A DNA stretch of 64,000 nt from Cryptosporangium sp044454545 (GTDB taxonomy: Bacteria > Actinomycetota > Actinomycetes > Mycobacteriales > Cryptosporangiaceae), in assembly GCF_044454545.1 (NCBI RefSeq), contig NZ_JBITDV010000001.1, forward strand, positions 620,001-684,000, given 5' to 3'. Shown here piece after piece: positions 1 through 8,724 of this stretch (position 1 is its first letter; each line of letters begins with the position of its first letter). The notes below the pieces were generated by a model that made no database searches, was not told the origin of the DNA, and saw only the letters and a program-made list of their open reading frames with translations. Position numbers and translations under genes: made by a program.

Positions 1-2
1 CA

Positions 3-827
3 CAGGGCCGCTCGAACCTCTGCGACGTCGGCGGCACGCTGATGATGGGCATCGGCCTGGACGGCACCACCCGGCTGCACGCCCGTGGCCAGGACATCTT
101 CACGATGTGCTTCCTCTCGACGTTCAGCCAGTACGCGGTGATGAACGAGCACTCGCTGGTGAAGATCCCGGACGACATCCCGCTGGACGCCGCGGCGCTC
201 GTCGGCTGCGGGGTCACGACCGGCTACGGCTCGGCCGTGAACACCGCGAAGGTGCAGCCGGGCGAGACCGTCGTGGTCGTCGGCATCGGCGGGGTCGGCG
301 CGGCGGCGGTCCAGGGCGCCCGGATCGCCGGGGCGGAGCAGATCCTCGCGATCGACCCGGTCGAGTTCAAGCGCGAGCAGGCGAAGAAGTTCGGGGCCAC
401 GCACACCGCCGCCGGCGTCGCCGAGGCGGTCGAGCTGCTCAAGGAGATCACTCCCGACGGCATGCTGGCCGACGCGGCGATCTACACGGTCGGTGTCGGC
501 CGGGGCGACGAGATCGCCGGCCTGATGTCGCTGGTCTCCAAGGGCGGCCGGGTCGTGGTCACGGCGGTGTCCCCGATGGAAGACACCCAGGTCACGATGT
601 CGCTGTTCGAGCTGACGATCTGGCAGAAGGAACTGCGCGGGACGCTGTTCGGCGCGGCGAACGGCCGCAAGGAGATCCCGACGCTGCTCCGGCTCTACCA
701 GTCCGGTCAGCTGATGCTCGACGAGATGATCACCAACCGGTACACGCTCGACACGATCAACGAGGGCTACAAGGACATGCACGCCGGGGTGAACATCCGC
801 GGGGTGATTGACCTTGACCACGGTTGA
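3..827 (+). CDS. Zn/NDMA-type alcohol dehydrogenase, 5' end missing
   Basis: This is the C-terminal 274 or so residues of a medium-chain alcohol dehydrogenase; the reading frame is open to the left edge, so the catalytic-zinc N-terminus lies outside the window. The visible part has the late catalytic-domain segment (AALVGCGVTTGYGSA) and a full Rossmann motif (GIGGVGAAAV) followed by an acidic strand end (AIDP), typical of NAD(H) binding. The stretch with DIFTMCFLSTFSQYAV resembles mycothiol/NDMA-dependent actinobacterial alcohol dehydrogenases. Its stop codon overlaps the following P450 start by 20 nt, so the two are almost certainly co-translated and may act in sequence on one alcohol substrate. 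The exact substrate is unknown. Confidence 0.88.
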   Translation, partial: QGRSNLCDVGGTLMMGIGLDGTTRLHARGQDIFTMCFLSTFSQYAVMNEHSLVKIPDDIPLDAAALVGCGVTTGYGSAVNTAKVQPGETVVVVGIGGVGAAAVQGARIAGAEQILAIDPVEFKREQAKKFGATHTAAGVAEAVELLKEITPDGMLADAAIYTVGVGRGDEIAGLMSLVSKGGRVVVTAVSPMEDTQVTMSLFELTIWQKELRGTLFGAANGRKEIPTLLRLYQSGQLMLDEMITNRYTLDTINEGYKDMHAGVNIRGVIDLDHG

Positions 828-2016
828 TCAGCCGCAGCTGACGGTCGGCGCCTTCTGGGGCGCCGACCCGCACTCCGCGCTCACCTGGCTGCGCGAGAAC
901 GACCCGGTGTACTGGGACCCGCACGGCCAGATCTGGGGTATCACCCGGTACCGCGACGTCCGGGAGGTGTCGCTGCACCCGGAGCTGTTCTCCAACGCCG
1001 GGGGCATCCGTCCCGACCAGGGCGCGACGCCGATGATGATCGACCTGGACGACCCGGCCCACCTGCGTCGCCGGCGGCTGGTCAGCAAGGGCTTCACGCC
1101 GAGACGGGTCGCCGGCCAGCAGGCCCGGATCGACCAGATCGCCCACGCGCTGATCGACCGGGTCTGCGAGCGCGGGGAGTGCGACTTCGTCTGGGACCTG
1201 GCCGCCTGGCTGCCGCTGATCGTCATCGGCGACCAGCTCGGGGTGAAGAGCGACCAGTACCAGAGCCTGCTGCGCTGGTCCGACGACATGATGCGGGGCC
1301 AGGGCACGCCGAACGACACGGCCCTGCAGGAGAAGATGTTCGTCGCGGCCGCGGAGTACGGCGAGTACTTCAACGGCGTCCTGGCCGACCGGCGGGAGAA
1401 CGGCGGCGACGACCTGATCGGCGTCCTGGTCCGCGCCGAGGAGGACGGCGAGGGCCTCGACGACGAGACGCTCTACTTCGACTCGCTGCTGCTGCTGATC
1501 GGCGGCGACGAGACGACCCGGCACGTGATCACCGGTGGCCTCTACCAGCTGTTGAACGACCGCGCCCAATGGGAGCGGCTGCGCGCCGACCGCTCGCTGC
1601 TCCCGTCGGCGATCGAGGAGATGCTGCGCTGGGTCAGCCCGATCCGGAACATGGCCCGCACCGTGACCAGGGACGTGGAGTTCCGGGGCAAGCAGCTGCG
1701 TGCGGGCCAGAAGCTGCTGTTGCTGTACCCGAGCGCCAACCGCGACGCGGACGTGTTCGACGACCCGTTCCATTTCGACCTCACCCGCACCCCGAACAAC
1801 CACCTCGCGTTCGGGGTCGGTGCGCACTTCTGCCTGGGCAACTCGCTGGCCCGGCTGGAGCTGACGTCGATCTTCACCGCGCTGCTCGACCGGCTGCCCG
1901 ACCTGTCGCTGGCCACGCCGGACGAGCCGGAACTGCGCCCGGCCTCGTTCGTCAGCGGGTACGAGGGTCTGCCGGTGACGTTCGCCCCGAGCGCGCCGCA
2001 CGGTGCATCACTCTGA
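808..2016 (+). CDS. Cytochrome P450, CYP142-like
   Basis: A 402-residue bacterial class I P450. It shows the I-helix oxygen motif GGDETTR (residues 232-238), the ExxR pair (E271, R274) and the heme loop FGVGAHFCLG with the cysteine ligand at 342. Segments such as SNAGGIRPDQ, PMMIDLDDPAHLRRR and CERGECDF closely match, from memory, the mycobacterial cholesterol 26-oxidase CYP142; steroid side-chain hydroxylation is therefore the best guess, not proven. Translation starts at TTG 808 (a second TTG lies at 814); the codon before is a stop, so no earlier start exists. The gene overlaps the alcohol dehydrogenase, which could oxidise the P450 product. Ferredoxin and reductase partners are not in the window. 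Confidence 0.93.
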   Translation: MTLTTVDQPQLTVGAFWGADPHSALTWLRENDPVYWDPHGQIWGITRYRDVREVSLHPELFSNAGGIRPDQGATPMMIDLDDPAHLRRRRLVSKGFTPRRVAGQQARIDQIAHALIDRVCERGECDFVWDLAAWLPLIVIGDQLGVKSDQYQSLLRWSDDMMRGQGTPNDTALQEKMFVAAAEYGEYFNGVLADRRENGGDDLIGVLVRAEEDGEGLDDETLYFDSLLLLIGGDETTRHVITGGLYQLLNDRAQWERLRADRSLLPSAIEEMLRWVSPIRNMARTVTRDVEFRGKQLRAGQKLLLLYPSANRDADVFDDPFHFDLTRTPNNHLAFGVGAHFCLGNSLARLELTSIFTALLDRLPDLSLATPDEPELRPASFVSGYEGLPVTFAPSAPHGASL

Positions 2017-2058
2017 CCGCTCACGGCGCGCTCCGGGGGCGGAGCGCGCCGTGAGCGG
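2017..2058 (+). terminator. 19-bp perfect hairpin after P450
   Basis: Perfect inverted repeat with 19-nt arms (2017-2035 and 2040-2058) and a GGGG loop, starting directly after the P450 stop codon. There is no T-tract, which is common for actinobacterial terminator hairpins. It also covers the GTG (2051) and the GGAG that would serve the next gene, so it could limit translation of that gene as well as stop transcription. Confidence 0.7.
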
Positions 2059-2641
2059 AGCACGTGCGGGCGGGGCCGGCCGGGCCGCGGGGCCGCCGGA
2101 GACGATCATCGACGCGGCCGTCACCTGCATCCGGCAGCGTGGCTTCGAGCGGGCCTCGATCAGCGCGATCGCACTGCACGCCGGCGTCTCCCGGCCGACC
2201 GTCTACGCGTACTTCGAGACCCGCGACGCGCTGATCGCCGCGGCGATGGAGCGAACGGCCGCCGACGTCGCCGGCCGGGTGGTGGCCTCGGCCAGGCGCC
2301 GGGCCCGCACCGCCGCCGAATTCGCGGTCGAGGCGCTGGTCGTCGCGCGGCGCGAGTTCCGCAAGGAGCCCGCGTTCTACCCGATCAGCCACGCCCGCAC
2401 CGACCCCTGGGCGGTGAACCAGCAGCTCACCGAGGAGGCACTGGCGCTCACACGCTCGATCCTGGCGCCGATCGTCGACTACGACCCGCGGCTGGAACCG
2501 CACCTCGACGAGATCGCCGAGACGCTCGTGCGCTGGTTGCTGTCGCTGCTGATGTACGACACCGACCGGACGTCGAACGAGGCCAAACTGCGGTGCTATC
2601 TGACCCGGGTCGTGGCGCTACCCGAGGTCGGGGGCGAGTAG
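2051..2641 (+). CDS. TetR-family regulator
   Basis: A TetR-type repressor of about 196 residues. The N-terminal helix-turn-helix is clear (ETIIDAAVTCIRQRGFERASISAIALHAGVSRPTVYAYF split across helices 1-4), followed by a variable ligand-binding part ending in a helix-rich dimer face. Only two in-frame starts precede the DNA-binding domain: GTG 2051, with GGAG 7 nt upstream, and GTG 2003, which lies inside the P450 gene. I choose 2051, but both place the start in or before a strong hairpin. Its 3' end overlaps the convergent TetR gene by 24 nt. The likely targets are the flanking P450 or acyl-CoA genes; the ligand is unknown. Confidence 0.85.
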   Translation: MSGARAGGAGRAAGPPETIIDAAVTCIRQRGFERASISAIALHAGVSRPTVYAYFETRDALIAAAMERTAADVAGRVVASARRRARTAAEFAVEALVVARREFRKEPAFYPISHARTDPWAVNQQLTEEALALTRSILAPIVDYDPRLEPHLDEIAETLVRWLLSLLMYDTDRTSNEAKLRCYLTRVVALPEVGGE

Positions 2642-3214
2642 GTCGAGGAAGCTGTCGGCGATGCGGTACACCTCGTCCATGCTCACGCCGTGGTAGATCG
2701 CCTGGGTGAGCATCGACGAGATGATCGCCCACATCATCGTCGCCGCGTCCTCGGCGCGCTCGGGACCGAGCGCCGCGAACTCCGTCACCAGGCTCACCTG
2801 CGCGGCCTCGCCGAAGTCGTTGAGCAGCGTCTTCGCGTTCGGGTCGGTGCTGCTCTGCAACAACACCTGGACCTTGTAGAACTGCGGCTGCCGCTCGAAC
2901 GCCTTGATGATGCCGCGGATCCGCGACCGGAGGTGCTGCTCGGCGGTACCCCGCTTCCGGCGTCGCTCGACCGGCTTGCCGAGCGCCGACCAGTCCATCA
3001 GCACGGCCGCGTAGAGGTGCTCCTTGGACGAGAAGTACCGGTAGAGCGTGCCGAGCGCGACCCCGGCCTCGGCGGCCACGTCACGGATCTGGATACGGTC
3101 GTATTCCTGCTGCTCGAGGAGGTGCAGACCGGCCAGGACGATCTTCTCGCGGCGCGCGAGCTGCCAGGCGGGCATGCCCTCCACCGAGATCCCGCCGTGA
3201 GTCTGTTCGGCCAC
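2618..3214 (-). CDS. TetR-family regulator, KstR-like
   Basis: A 198-residue TetR repressor. Helix-turn-helix residues run IQIRDVAAEAGVALGTLYRYFSSKEHL (about residues 41-67), with the GTLYRYF signature shared with the cholesterol-catabolism repressor KstR. The C-terminal region is helical and resembles the KstR-type ligand domain. It is transcribed divergently from nothing close and converges on the other TetR gene with overlapping 3' ends. Its upstream neighbour on the same strand is the fused acyl-CoA dehydrogenase (82 nt apart), so it may be the last gene of that transcript and act on this block. A CoA-thioester ligand is a reasonable guess from the family. Confidence 0.87.
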   Translation of the reverse strand: MAEQTHGGISVEGMPAWQLARREKIVLAGLHLLEQQEYDRIQIRDVAAEAGVALGTLYRYFSSKEHLYAAVLMDWSALGKPVERRRKRGTAEQHLRSRIRGIIKAFERQPQFYKVQVLLQSSTDPNAKTLLNDFGEAAQVSLVTEFAALGPERAEDAATMMWAIISSMLTQAIYHGVSMDEVYRIADSFLDLLAPDLG

Positions 3215-3296
3215 TGAACCGCCCTTTGGTCGGAACTACCGGATGAACGGTACTCGGAGTCTCCTTCTACTCGTGGCACGCCGGGGTTCCGGCGGG

Positions 3297-5483
3297 TCAG
3301 CCGCGCGGCAGCCGCAGAACTCGCTCGGCGATGACGTTGAGCTGGATTTCGACCGTGCCGCCGCCGATCAGCTGGGCCGGGGCGCCGAGCTCCAGCCGGG
3401 CGACGTCCGCCGGGCCGCCGCCGCGCACGGCCGCCTCCGGCCCGCCGAGGGCGAACGTGAGGTCGGCGGCGTCCCGGTGGAGCTGGGCGCTCGCCACCTT
3501 GGCGACGCTGGCCCCGGCGCCGGGTTGCTGCCCGGCCAGCCGGCGCAGCGTCTCCCGGAGCGTCAGCGCGCCGAGCGCGGTTCCGTACGCGGCGACCCGC
3601 CCCAGCGCCGTGACCGCGTCGGTCCGGCTACCGCCGTACAGGTTCTTCCGGATCAGGTCGCGGAGCGGTTCCTCGTCGCGGCTGCCGAGCGTCGAGGAGA
3701 TCGACGTCCGCTCGTTGCCGAGCGTCGTCATCGTCAGCCGCCACCCGTCGCCGGGCGCGCCGACCAGGCAGTCGTCCGGGACGAACACCCCGGTCAGGAA
3801 CACCTCGTTGAATTCCGACGCACCCGTCGCCTGGCGCAGCGGCCGCACGTCGACGCCGTCCGAGCGCATGTCGACGAGGAAGTAGCTGATGCCCCGGTGC
3901 TTGGGAGCCGCCGGGTCGGTGCGGGCCAGGCAGATGCCCCAGTCGGCCTGGTGGGCACCGGAGTTCCACACCTTCTGCCCGTCGAGCCGCCAGCCGCCGT
4001 CGACCTTGACCGCTTTCGTCGCCAGGCCGGCCAGGTCGGACCCGGCACCGGGCTCGCTGAAGAGCTGGCACCAGACGAGTTCGCCGCGCAGCGTCGGCCG
4101 GGCGAAGCGCTCGGCCTGCTCCGGGGTGCCGTGGGCGAGGATCGTCGGCATCGCCCACTCCCCGATCACCGTGGACGGTGGGACGAACGCGCGCCGGGCG
4201 AACTCGTCGGCGATCGCGAGTTGCTGGGCGGGCGTGGCTCCGAGACCGTACGGCTTCGGCCAGTGCGGGGAGATCAGGCCGGCGTCGGCCAGGAACGTGC
4301 GGCGGGCGTTGCCGTCTTCGGGCAGTTCCAGCGCGGTGTCGATCGTGGCGCCGGTCGCGCGGCGGAACTCCGGGTCGTCCTCGGCGAGCGCGGCCACGTC
4401 GGCCGAACGGCGCCCGTCGATCGCGGCTTCGCCGAGTTCGGCCTGCCAGGTGCCGGTCGGCCCGGTCAGTGCGGCCAGGCTCATCGCGCGACGCCAGTAG
4501 AGGTGGACGTCGTGCTCCCAGGTGAAACCGATGCCGCCGAACAGCGTCACGGCCTCGAGGCAGGCGTCGACCGCGCGCCCGAGTGCGACGACCGCGGCGC
4601 CGCCGACCGCGAGGCTCTGCTGGCCGGCGTCCTGGTCGAGGCTGCGGACGGCGTCCCAGGCCGACGCCGCGGCGAGTTCGGACGCCACGAACAGCCGGGC
4701 GATCTTGTGCTTGACCGCCTGGAACGAGCCGATCTGGCGTCCGAACTGCTCGCGGACCAGCGCGTACTCCACCACCGACCGCACGCACCAGGACATCACC
4801 CCGGCGGCCTCGGCGGCGGCCAGCGCGGTCACCGTGAACCGGACGTCCTCGAGGTCGCCGAGTTCGTCGGCGGCCGCGACCACCACCTCGTCGAGGTACA
4901 GGCGTCCGATGTCGCGAGTGAGGTCGACCCCCTCCTCGGCGACCCGCTCGACGCCGTCGGCGGCCGGGTCTAGCCGGAGCCAGACCGTGCCGGTGGCGGT
5001 CTCGGCCCCCACCACCAGGAGGTCGGCGGCGAGCAGGCCGAGAACCGGCGCGGACTGCCCGCCCAGCACCCAGCCGGCGGCGGACGGGGTCGCGGTGAGG
5101 TTCGCCCCCGGCGCGACGAGTGCGGCCATCGCCCCGGCGCCGAGGAGGTCGAGCAACTGCGTCCGGGCCGGGCTCTCCGGCGCACGCGAGACGACGGCCG
5201 ACGTCAGCACGGTCGGCACGAACGGGCCCGGCAGCAGGCCGCGGCCCACCGCGTCCAGTACGACGGCGAGGTCGCCGAGACTGCCGCCCTGACCGCCGTG
5301 CCGCTCCGGCAGGTGCACCGCGTGCAGACCCTGCGCGACCAGTACCCGCCAATGGTCGGGGCGCTCGCCGGCGGCGGAGGAGTCGAGATCGGCGCGGACG
5401 CGCGTCGGCGGCGCATAGCGGGACACGAAGCCCTCCACCGCGGCGGCCAGTTCCTGCTGCTCCTCGGTCAACGCGATGGCCAT
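3297..5483 (-). CDS. Fused two-domain acyl-CoA dehydrogenase, FadE34-like
   Basis: A 728-residue flavoprotein made of two acyl-CoA dehydrogenase units in one chain, about residues 1-335 and 370-728. The first ends with the EYALVREQFGRQIGSFQAVKH signature; the second has the mid-domain QLFSEPGAGSDLAGL and KVWNSGAHQADWG stretches. Length and fusion match mycobacterial FadE34/FadE22; FadE34 acts on steroid side-chain CoA thioesters. The start is ATG 5483, preceded by AAGGAG at good spacing; the open frame continues far upstream but that is antisense shadow. It is divergent from the acyl-CoA ligase across a 99-nt region with an inverted repeat, so both are likely co-regulated. Substrate is inferred only from family and context. 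Confidence 0.92.
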   Translation of the reverse strand: MAIALTEEQQELAAAVEGFVSRYAPPTRVRADLDSSAAGERPDHWRVLVAQGLHAVHLPERHGGQGGSLGDLAVVLDAVGRGLLPGPFVPTVLTSAVVSRAPESPARTQLLDLLGAGAMAALVAPGANLTATPSAAGWVLGGQSAPVLGLLAADLLVVGAETATGTVWLRLDPAADGVERVAEEGVDLTRDIGRLYLDEVVVAAADELGDLEDVRFTVTALAAAEAAGVMSWCVRSVVEYALVREQFGRQIGSFQAVKHKIARLFVASELAAASAWDAVRSLDQDAGQQSLAVGGAAVVALGRAVDACLEAVTLFGGIGFTWEHDVHLYWRRAMSLAALTGPTGTWQAELGEAAIDGRRSADVAALAEDDPEFRRATGATIDTALELPEDGNARRTFLADAGLISPHWPKPYGLGATPAQQLAIADEFARRAFVPPSTVIGEWAMPTILAHGTPEQAERFARPTLRGELVWCQLFSEPGAGSDLAGLATKAVKVDGGWRLDGQKVWNSGAHQADWGICLARTDPAAPKHRGISYFLVDMRSDGVDVRPLRQATGASEFNEVFLTGVFVPDDCLVGAPGDGWRLTMTTLGNERTSISSTLGSRDEEPLRDLIRKNLYGGSRTDAVTALGRVAAYGTALGALTLRETLRRLAGQQPGAGASVAKVASAQLHRDAADLTFALGGPEAAVRGGGPADVARLELGAPAQLIGGGTVEIQLNVIAERVLRLPRG

Positions 5484-5511
5484 GCCGCTCCTTCGTGCCG
5501 TGGTTTCTCGG

Positions 5512-5534
5512 TTGAAAATAGACTTAGATTTCAA
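5512..5534. promoter_or_regulatory. Candidate operator, inverted repeat in divergent promoter
   Basis: TTGAAA (5512-5517) and TTTCAA (5529-5534) form a 6-bp inverted repeat around an AT-rich 11-nt centre, between the divergent acyl-CoA dehydrogenase and ligase genes. The low GC content against its surroundings and the symmetry suggest a binding site for one of the two nearby TetR regulators. It does not match the KstR consensus. Confidence 0.4.
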
Positions 5535-5582
5535 TACTGTCGATAACCCTAGTCCTCCCCGCACCCCTCGGAAGGACCAGCA

Positions 5583-7238
5583 ATGGCGCTGCTCTCCAAC
5601 GATCTCGATCGGCTCCCGGCAGAGCTGAGATCCGCGTTGACCGGGCCCGGCAGCCCGTACCAGCTCGCGCGCGAAGACGTGCGCGGGATCGCGATGACGG
5701 TGTTCGCCCACCGGCCCGCGCACCTGCCCGCGCTGCTGCTGGCGGCCGCCGAGCACCACTCCGATCGTCCGTATCTGGTGTTCGGGGACCGGCAGCTGAC
5801 CTACCGGGAGACCGTCGGCCGGATCCCGGCGGTGGCCGCCGTCCTGCGGGACGTGTACGGGGTCCGGCGGGGCGACCGGGTCGCGCTCGTCGGGCCCAAC
5901 AGCCCGGAGTACGCGCTGACGCTGTGGGCGGTGGCCTGGCTCGGCGCGATCAGCGCCGGCCTGAACGGCTGGTGGACCGGCCCGGAGATGCGCCACGGCC
6001 TGACCCTGGCGGCCCCGACGGTACTGGTAGGCGAACCGCGGCAGCTCGACCGCTTGGCCGACGCCTCCGGAGCGGCCGGCGGGCTCGGCGCGCAGCTGCC
6101 GACCGTCACGTTCGCGGAGCTGTTCCAGCAGCTCGGGACCTCCGCCGCTCCGCTCGACCCGGAGCTCGCCGAGGACGACCCGGTAGCGATCCTGTTCACC
6201 AGCGGCACCACCGGACGGCCGAAGGGTGCCACGATCACCCACCGCGGTCTGGTCAACTTCGCCCAGGACTCCCAGTTCCGCGGCGCCGCCGACGCGATGC
6301 TGAACCAGCGCGTGGCCCCGGCCTCCCCGCCGATCGCGCTGGTCGTGAGCCCGTTCTTCCACATCTCCGGCCTCGGCCCGCTGCTGGCCGGAGGCCCGTT
6401 CAACGGCATGACGATGGTGTTCCCGCCCCGCGGGCGCTGGGACCCGCTGGTGCACCTCGCGCTGACCGCCCGGTACGGGGTGACGCAGTGGTCCGGGGTA
6501 CCGACCCAGCTGATCCGGCTGCTGCGCCACCCGGCGCTGGACCGGTACGACGTCAGCTCGCTGCGCACGATCGGGTTCGGCGGGGCCCCGATGTCGTCGG
6601 AGCTGGCCGCGCTGCTCGGGTCGGTGATCCCGAACGCCCGGCCCGCGATGGGGTTCGGGATGAGCGAGACCTGCGGGCAGGGCACGAACATCGCCGGTGA
6701 ACTCCTGGTCGCCAACCCGCAGTCGATCGGGTACGCGACGCCGACGTCGGACGTGCGGGTGCTGGACGTCACCGCGCCCGGCGAGGTCGGCGAGATCGCG
6801 ATCCGGTGCCCGAGCGGGTTCCTCGGCTACTGGGGCGACCCGGCCGCGACCGCGTCCGTGCTCGGCGCCGACGGCTGGTACCGCACCGGCGACTACGGGC
6901 GGATCGTCGGCGGGATGCTGCAGCTCGAGTCGCGGCTGCGAGACATGATCATCCGCGGCGGCGAGAACATCTACCCGATCGAGATCGAGAACCGCCTGTC
7001 CGAGCACCCGGGGGTGCTCGACGCGGCCGTCATCGGGGTGCCGCACGACGAGCTGGGCCAGGAGGTGCTGGCGGCGGTGGTCGCGCCGGGGCTCTCGGCG
7101 GCGGAGATCCGCGACTGGGCCGGGGCCACGCTGGCTCCGTACAAGGTGCCCGCGCACGTCCGGTTCGTCGACGCGCTGCCGTATTCGGCGACCGGGAAGC
7201 TGCTGAAGCGCGAGTTGGAGCGATCCCTTGCCGGATGA
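5583..7238 (+). CDS. Acyl-CoA ligase (FadD family, AMP-forming)
   Basis: A 551-residue adenylate-forming ligase that would activate a carboxylic acid to its CoA thioester with ATP. Motifs in order: the phosphate loop ILFTSGTTGRPKG (about residues 204-216), the adenine motif GFGMSETCGQG, the hinge region YRTGDYGRIVGG and RLRDMIIRGGENIYP, and the C-terminal catalytic lysine in SATGKLLKREL. Start ATG 5583 follows GGAAGGA. It heads a four-gene transcript: its stop overlaps the carboxyltransferase TTG start by 11 nt. Context (P450, fused acyl-CoA dehydrogenase, hydratase) suggests a steroid, terpenoid or long/branched acid as substrate. Confidence 0.92.
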   Translation: MALLSNDLDRLPAELRSALTGPGSPYQLAREDVRGIAMTVFAHRPAHLPALLLAAAEHHSDRPYLVFGDRQLTYRETVGRIPAVAAVLRDVYGVRRGDRVALVGPNSPEYALTLWAVAWLGAISAGLNGWWTGPEMRHGLTLAAPTVLVGEPRQLDRLADASGAAGGLGAQLPTVTFAELFQQLGTSAAPLDPELAEDDPVAILFTSGTTGRPKGATITHRGLVNFAQDSQFRGAADAMLNQRVAPASPPIALVVSPFFHISGLGPLLAGGPFNGMTMVFPPRGRWDPLVHLALTARYGVTQWSGVPTQLIRLLRHPALDRYDVSSLRTIGFGGAPMSSELAALLGSVIPNARPAMGFGMSETCGQGTNIAGELLVANPQSIGYATPTSDVRVLDVTAPGEVGEIAIRCPSGFLGYWGDPAATASVLGADGWYRTGDYGRIVGGMLQLESRLRDMIIRGGENIYPIEIENRLSEHPGVLDAAVIGVPHDELGQEVLAAVVAPGLSAAEIRDWAGATLAPYKVPAHVRFVDALPYSATGKLLKRELERSLAG

Positions 7239-8724
7239 GCTCGCCGGCTGGGGGCCCGCGCTGGAGGAGATCGCCCGCCGGAAGGCCGCCGCCGCCGGGA
7301 TGGGCGGGCCGGAGCGGCTCGCCCGGCAGGCCTCCCGCGGCCGCCTGAACGCACGCGAACGGCTCCTCGCGCTCTTCGACCGGGGCACGTTCACCGAGCT
7401 CGGCGCGCTGATGGGCGCGCTCGAGGACCCGCCGGTGAACGCCGACGGGTTCGTGGCCGGGTTCGGCCGGGTGGACGGGCGGCCGGTGCTCGCCGGAGCC
7501 GAGGACGTGACCGTGCTGGGCGGCTCGATCGGGGCGTCGTCCTCGGACAAGCGGTACCGGCTGTGCCAGCTCGCCCGGCAGGAGCGGGTGCCGCTGGTGG
7601 TGCTGCTGGAGGGCGCCGGCCACCGGGTCGCCGCCGAGCGTCCGGGCCGTCGGCCGGGCGATCTGGGCGCGCTGGTGGAGCTGTCCGGGCAGGTGCCGGT
7701 GGTCGTGCTGGTGCTCGGGGCGTCGGCCGGGCACGGCGCGCTGTACGCACCGCTGGCCGACTTCGCGGTGATGACCGGGACGGCGTCGATCTTCGCGGCC
7801 GGGCCGCCGCTGGTGCGCTCGGCCACCGGTGAGGTGATCACCAAGGAGGAGCTCGGCGGGCCTCCGGTGGCGGCGGCCACCGCCGGGGTGGTGCACAACG
7901 TCGTGCCCGACGACAAGGAAGCGGTGGCGCTGGCGCGCCGGTATCTCGGGCACTTCCCGTCGTCGGCCTGGGACTCGCCGCCGGTTCGTCCGGGGTCCGA
8001 CGTCGGCCCCCGGCGCGTCGAACTGCTGTCGCTGATTCCGCCGGATCCCCGGCGTCCGTATCGGATCGGTCCGGTCCTCACCGAATTGGTGGACGACGGG
8101 CATCTGCTGGACGTGCAGCCGGACTTCGGATCGTCGCTCGTGTGCGCGCTGGCGTTCCTCGGCGGCCGCAGCGTGGCGATCGTGGCCAACGACCCGAGCG
8201 TCCGGGCCGGGACGATCGACAGCGCCGCGGCCGACAAAGGGGCGCACTTCCTGCAGGTCGCCGGCGCGTTCGGGCTGCCGTGCGTGTTCTTGGCCGACAA
8301 CCCGGGGGTGCTGGCGGGCAGTGCGGCCGAGCGGGCCGGGATCCTGCGCCACGCGGCCCGGCTGTATGCCGTCCAGCACCGGCTCCGGGTGCCGAAGCTG
8401 CACGTGACGCTGCGCAAGGCGTTCGGGTTCGGGTCGTCGGTGATGGCGATGAACCCGTTCGACGGTCAGACGTTGTCGCTGGCGTTCCCGTCGATCACGC
8501 TCGGTGCGCTGCCGGCGTCGTCGGCCGCGAGCGCTCTGGCCTCGGAGGAGGAACGGGCGCGGGTCGCGGCCGAGCAGGCCAGGGCGTCGCTCACCGGGGC
8601 CGCGGGCCTCGCGTACGACGACGTCGTCGATCCGCGGGAGCTGCGCAACGCGCTGCTGGCCGGGTTGTCGCTGGCCCGCCGGCCGTCACCGGGACCGTCC
8701 GGATGGGAGGGGGTGCTGCCGTGA
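7228..8724 (+). CDS. Acyl-CoA carboxylase carboxyltransferase subunit
   Basis: A 498-residue carboxyltransferase (beta-subunit type), the half of biotin-dependent acyl-CoA carboxylases that moves CO2 from biotin to an acyl-CoA. The N-terminal RKAAAAGMGGPERLARQASRGRLNARERL segment and the paired crotonase-fold halves (EGAGHRV and ASAGHGALYAPLADF; later FLADNPGVLAGSAAERAGILRHAARL) are family features. Start is TTG 7228 inside the ligase gene with GGAG before it. No biotin carboxylase or biotin carrier is in the window, so the alpha subunit must be supplied from elsewhere. Its place between a ligase and a hydratase is unusual for housekeeping AccD and suggests a dedicated catabolic carboxylase (for example geranyl- or methylcrotonyl-type). 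Confidence 0.85.
   Translation: MPDELAGWGPALEEIARRKAAAAGMGGPERLARQASRGRLNARERLLALFDRGTFTELGALMGALEDPPVNADGFVAGFGRVDGRPVLAGAEDVTVLGGSIGASSSDKRYRLCQLARQERVPLVVLLEGAGHRVAAERPGRRPGDLGALVELSGQVPVVVLVLGASAGHGALYAPLADFAVMTGTASIFAAGPPLVRSATGEVITKEELGGPPVAAATAGVVHNVVPDDKEAVALARRYLGHFPSSAWDSPPVRPGSDVGPRRVELLSLIPPDPRRPYRIGPVLTELVDDGHLLDVQPDFGSSLVCALAFLGGRSVAIVANDPSVRAGTIDSAAADKGAHFLQVAGAFGLPCVFLADNPGVLAGSAAERAGILRHAARLYAVQHRLRVPKLHVTLRKAFGFGSSVMAMNPFDGQTLSLAFPSITLGALPASSAASALASEEERARVAAEQARASLTGAAGLAYDDVVDPRELRNALLAGLSLARRPSPGPSGWEGVLP

Noticed and set aside
3243..4973. Plus-strand frame of 576 residues
   Set aside because: Complete antisense shadow of the acyl-CoA dehydrogenase; Arg/Gly/Val-rich without motifs.
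5484..8417. Upstream continuation of the fused acyl-CoA dehydrogenase frame (1706 residues in total)
   Set aside because: The part beyond ATG 5483 runs antisense to the ligase and carboxyltransferase genes, is Arg/Pro-rich and has no family similarity; AAGGAG marks 5483 as the true start.
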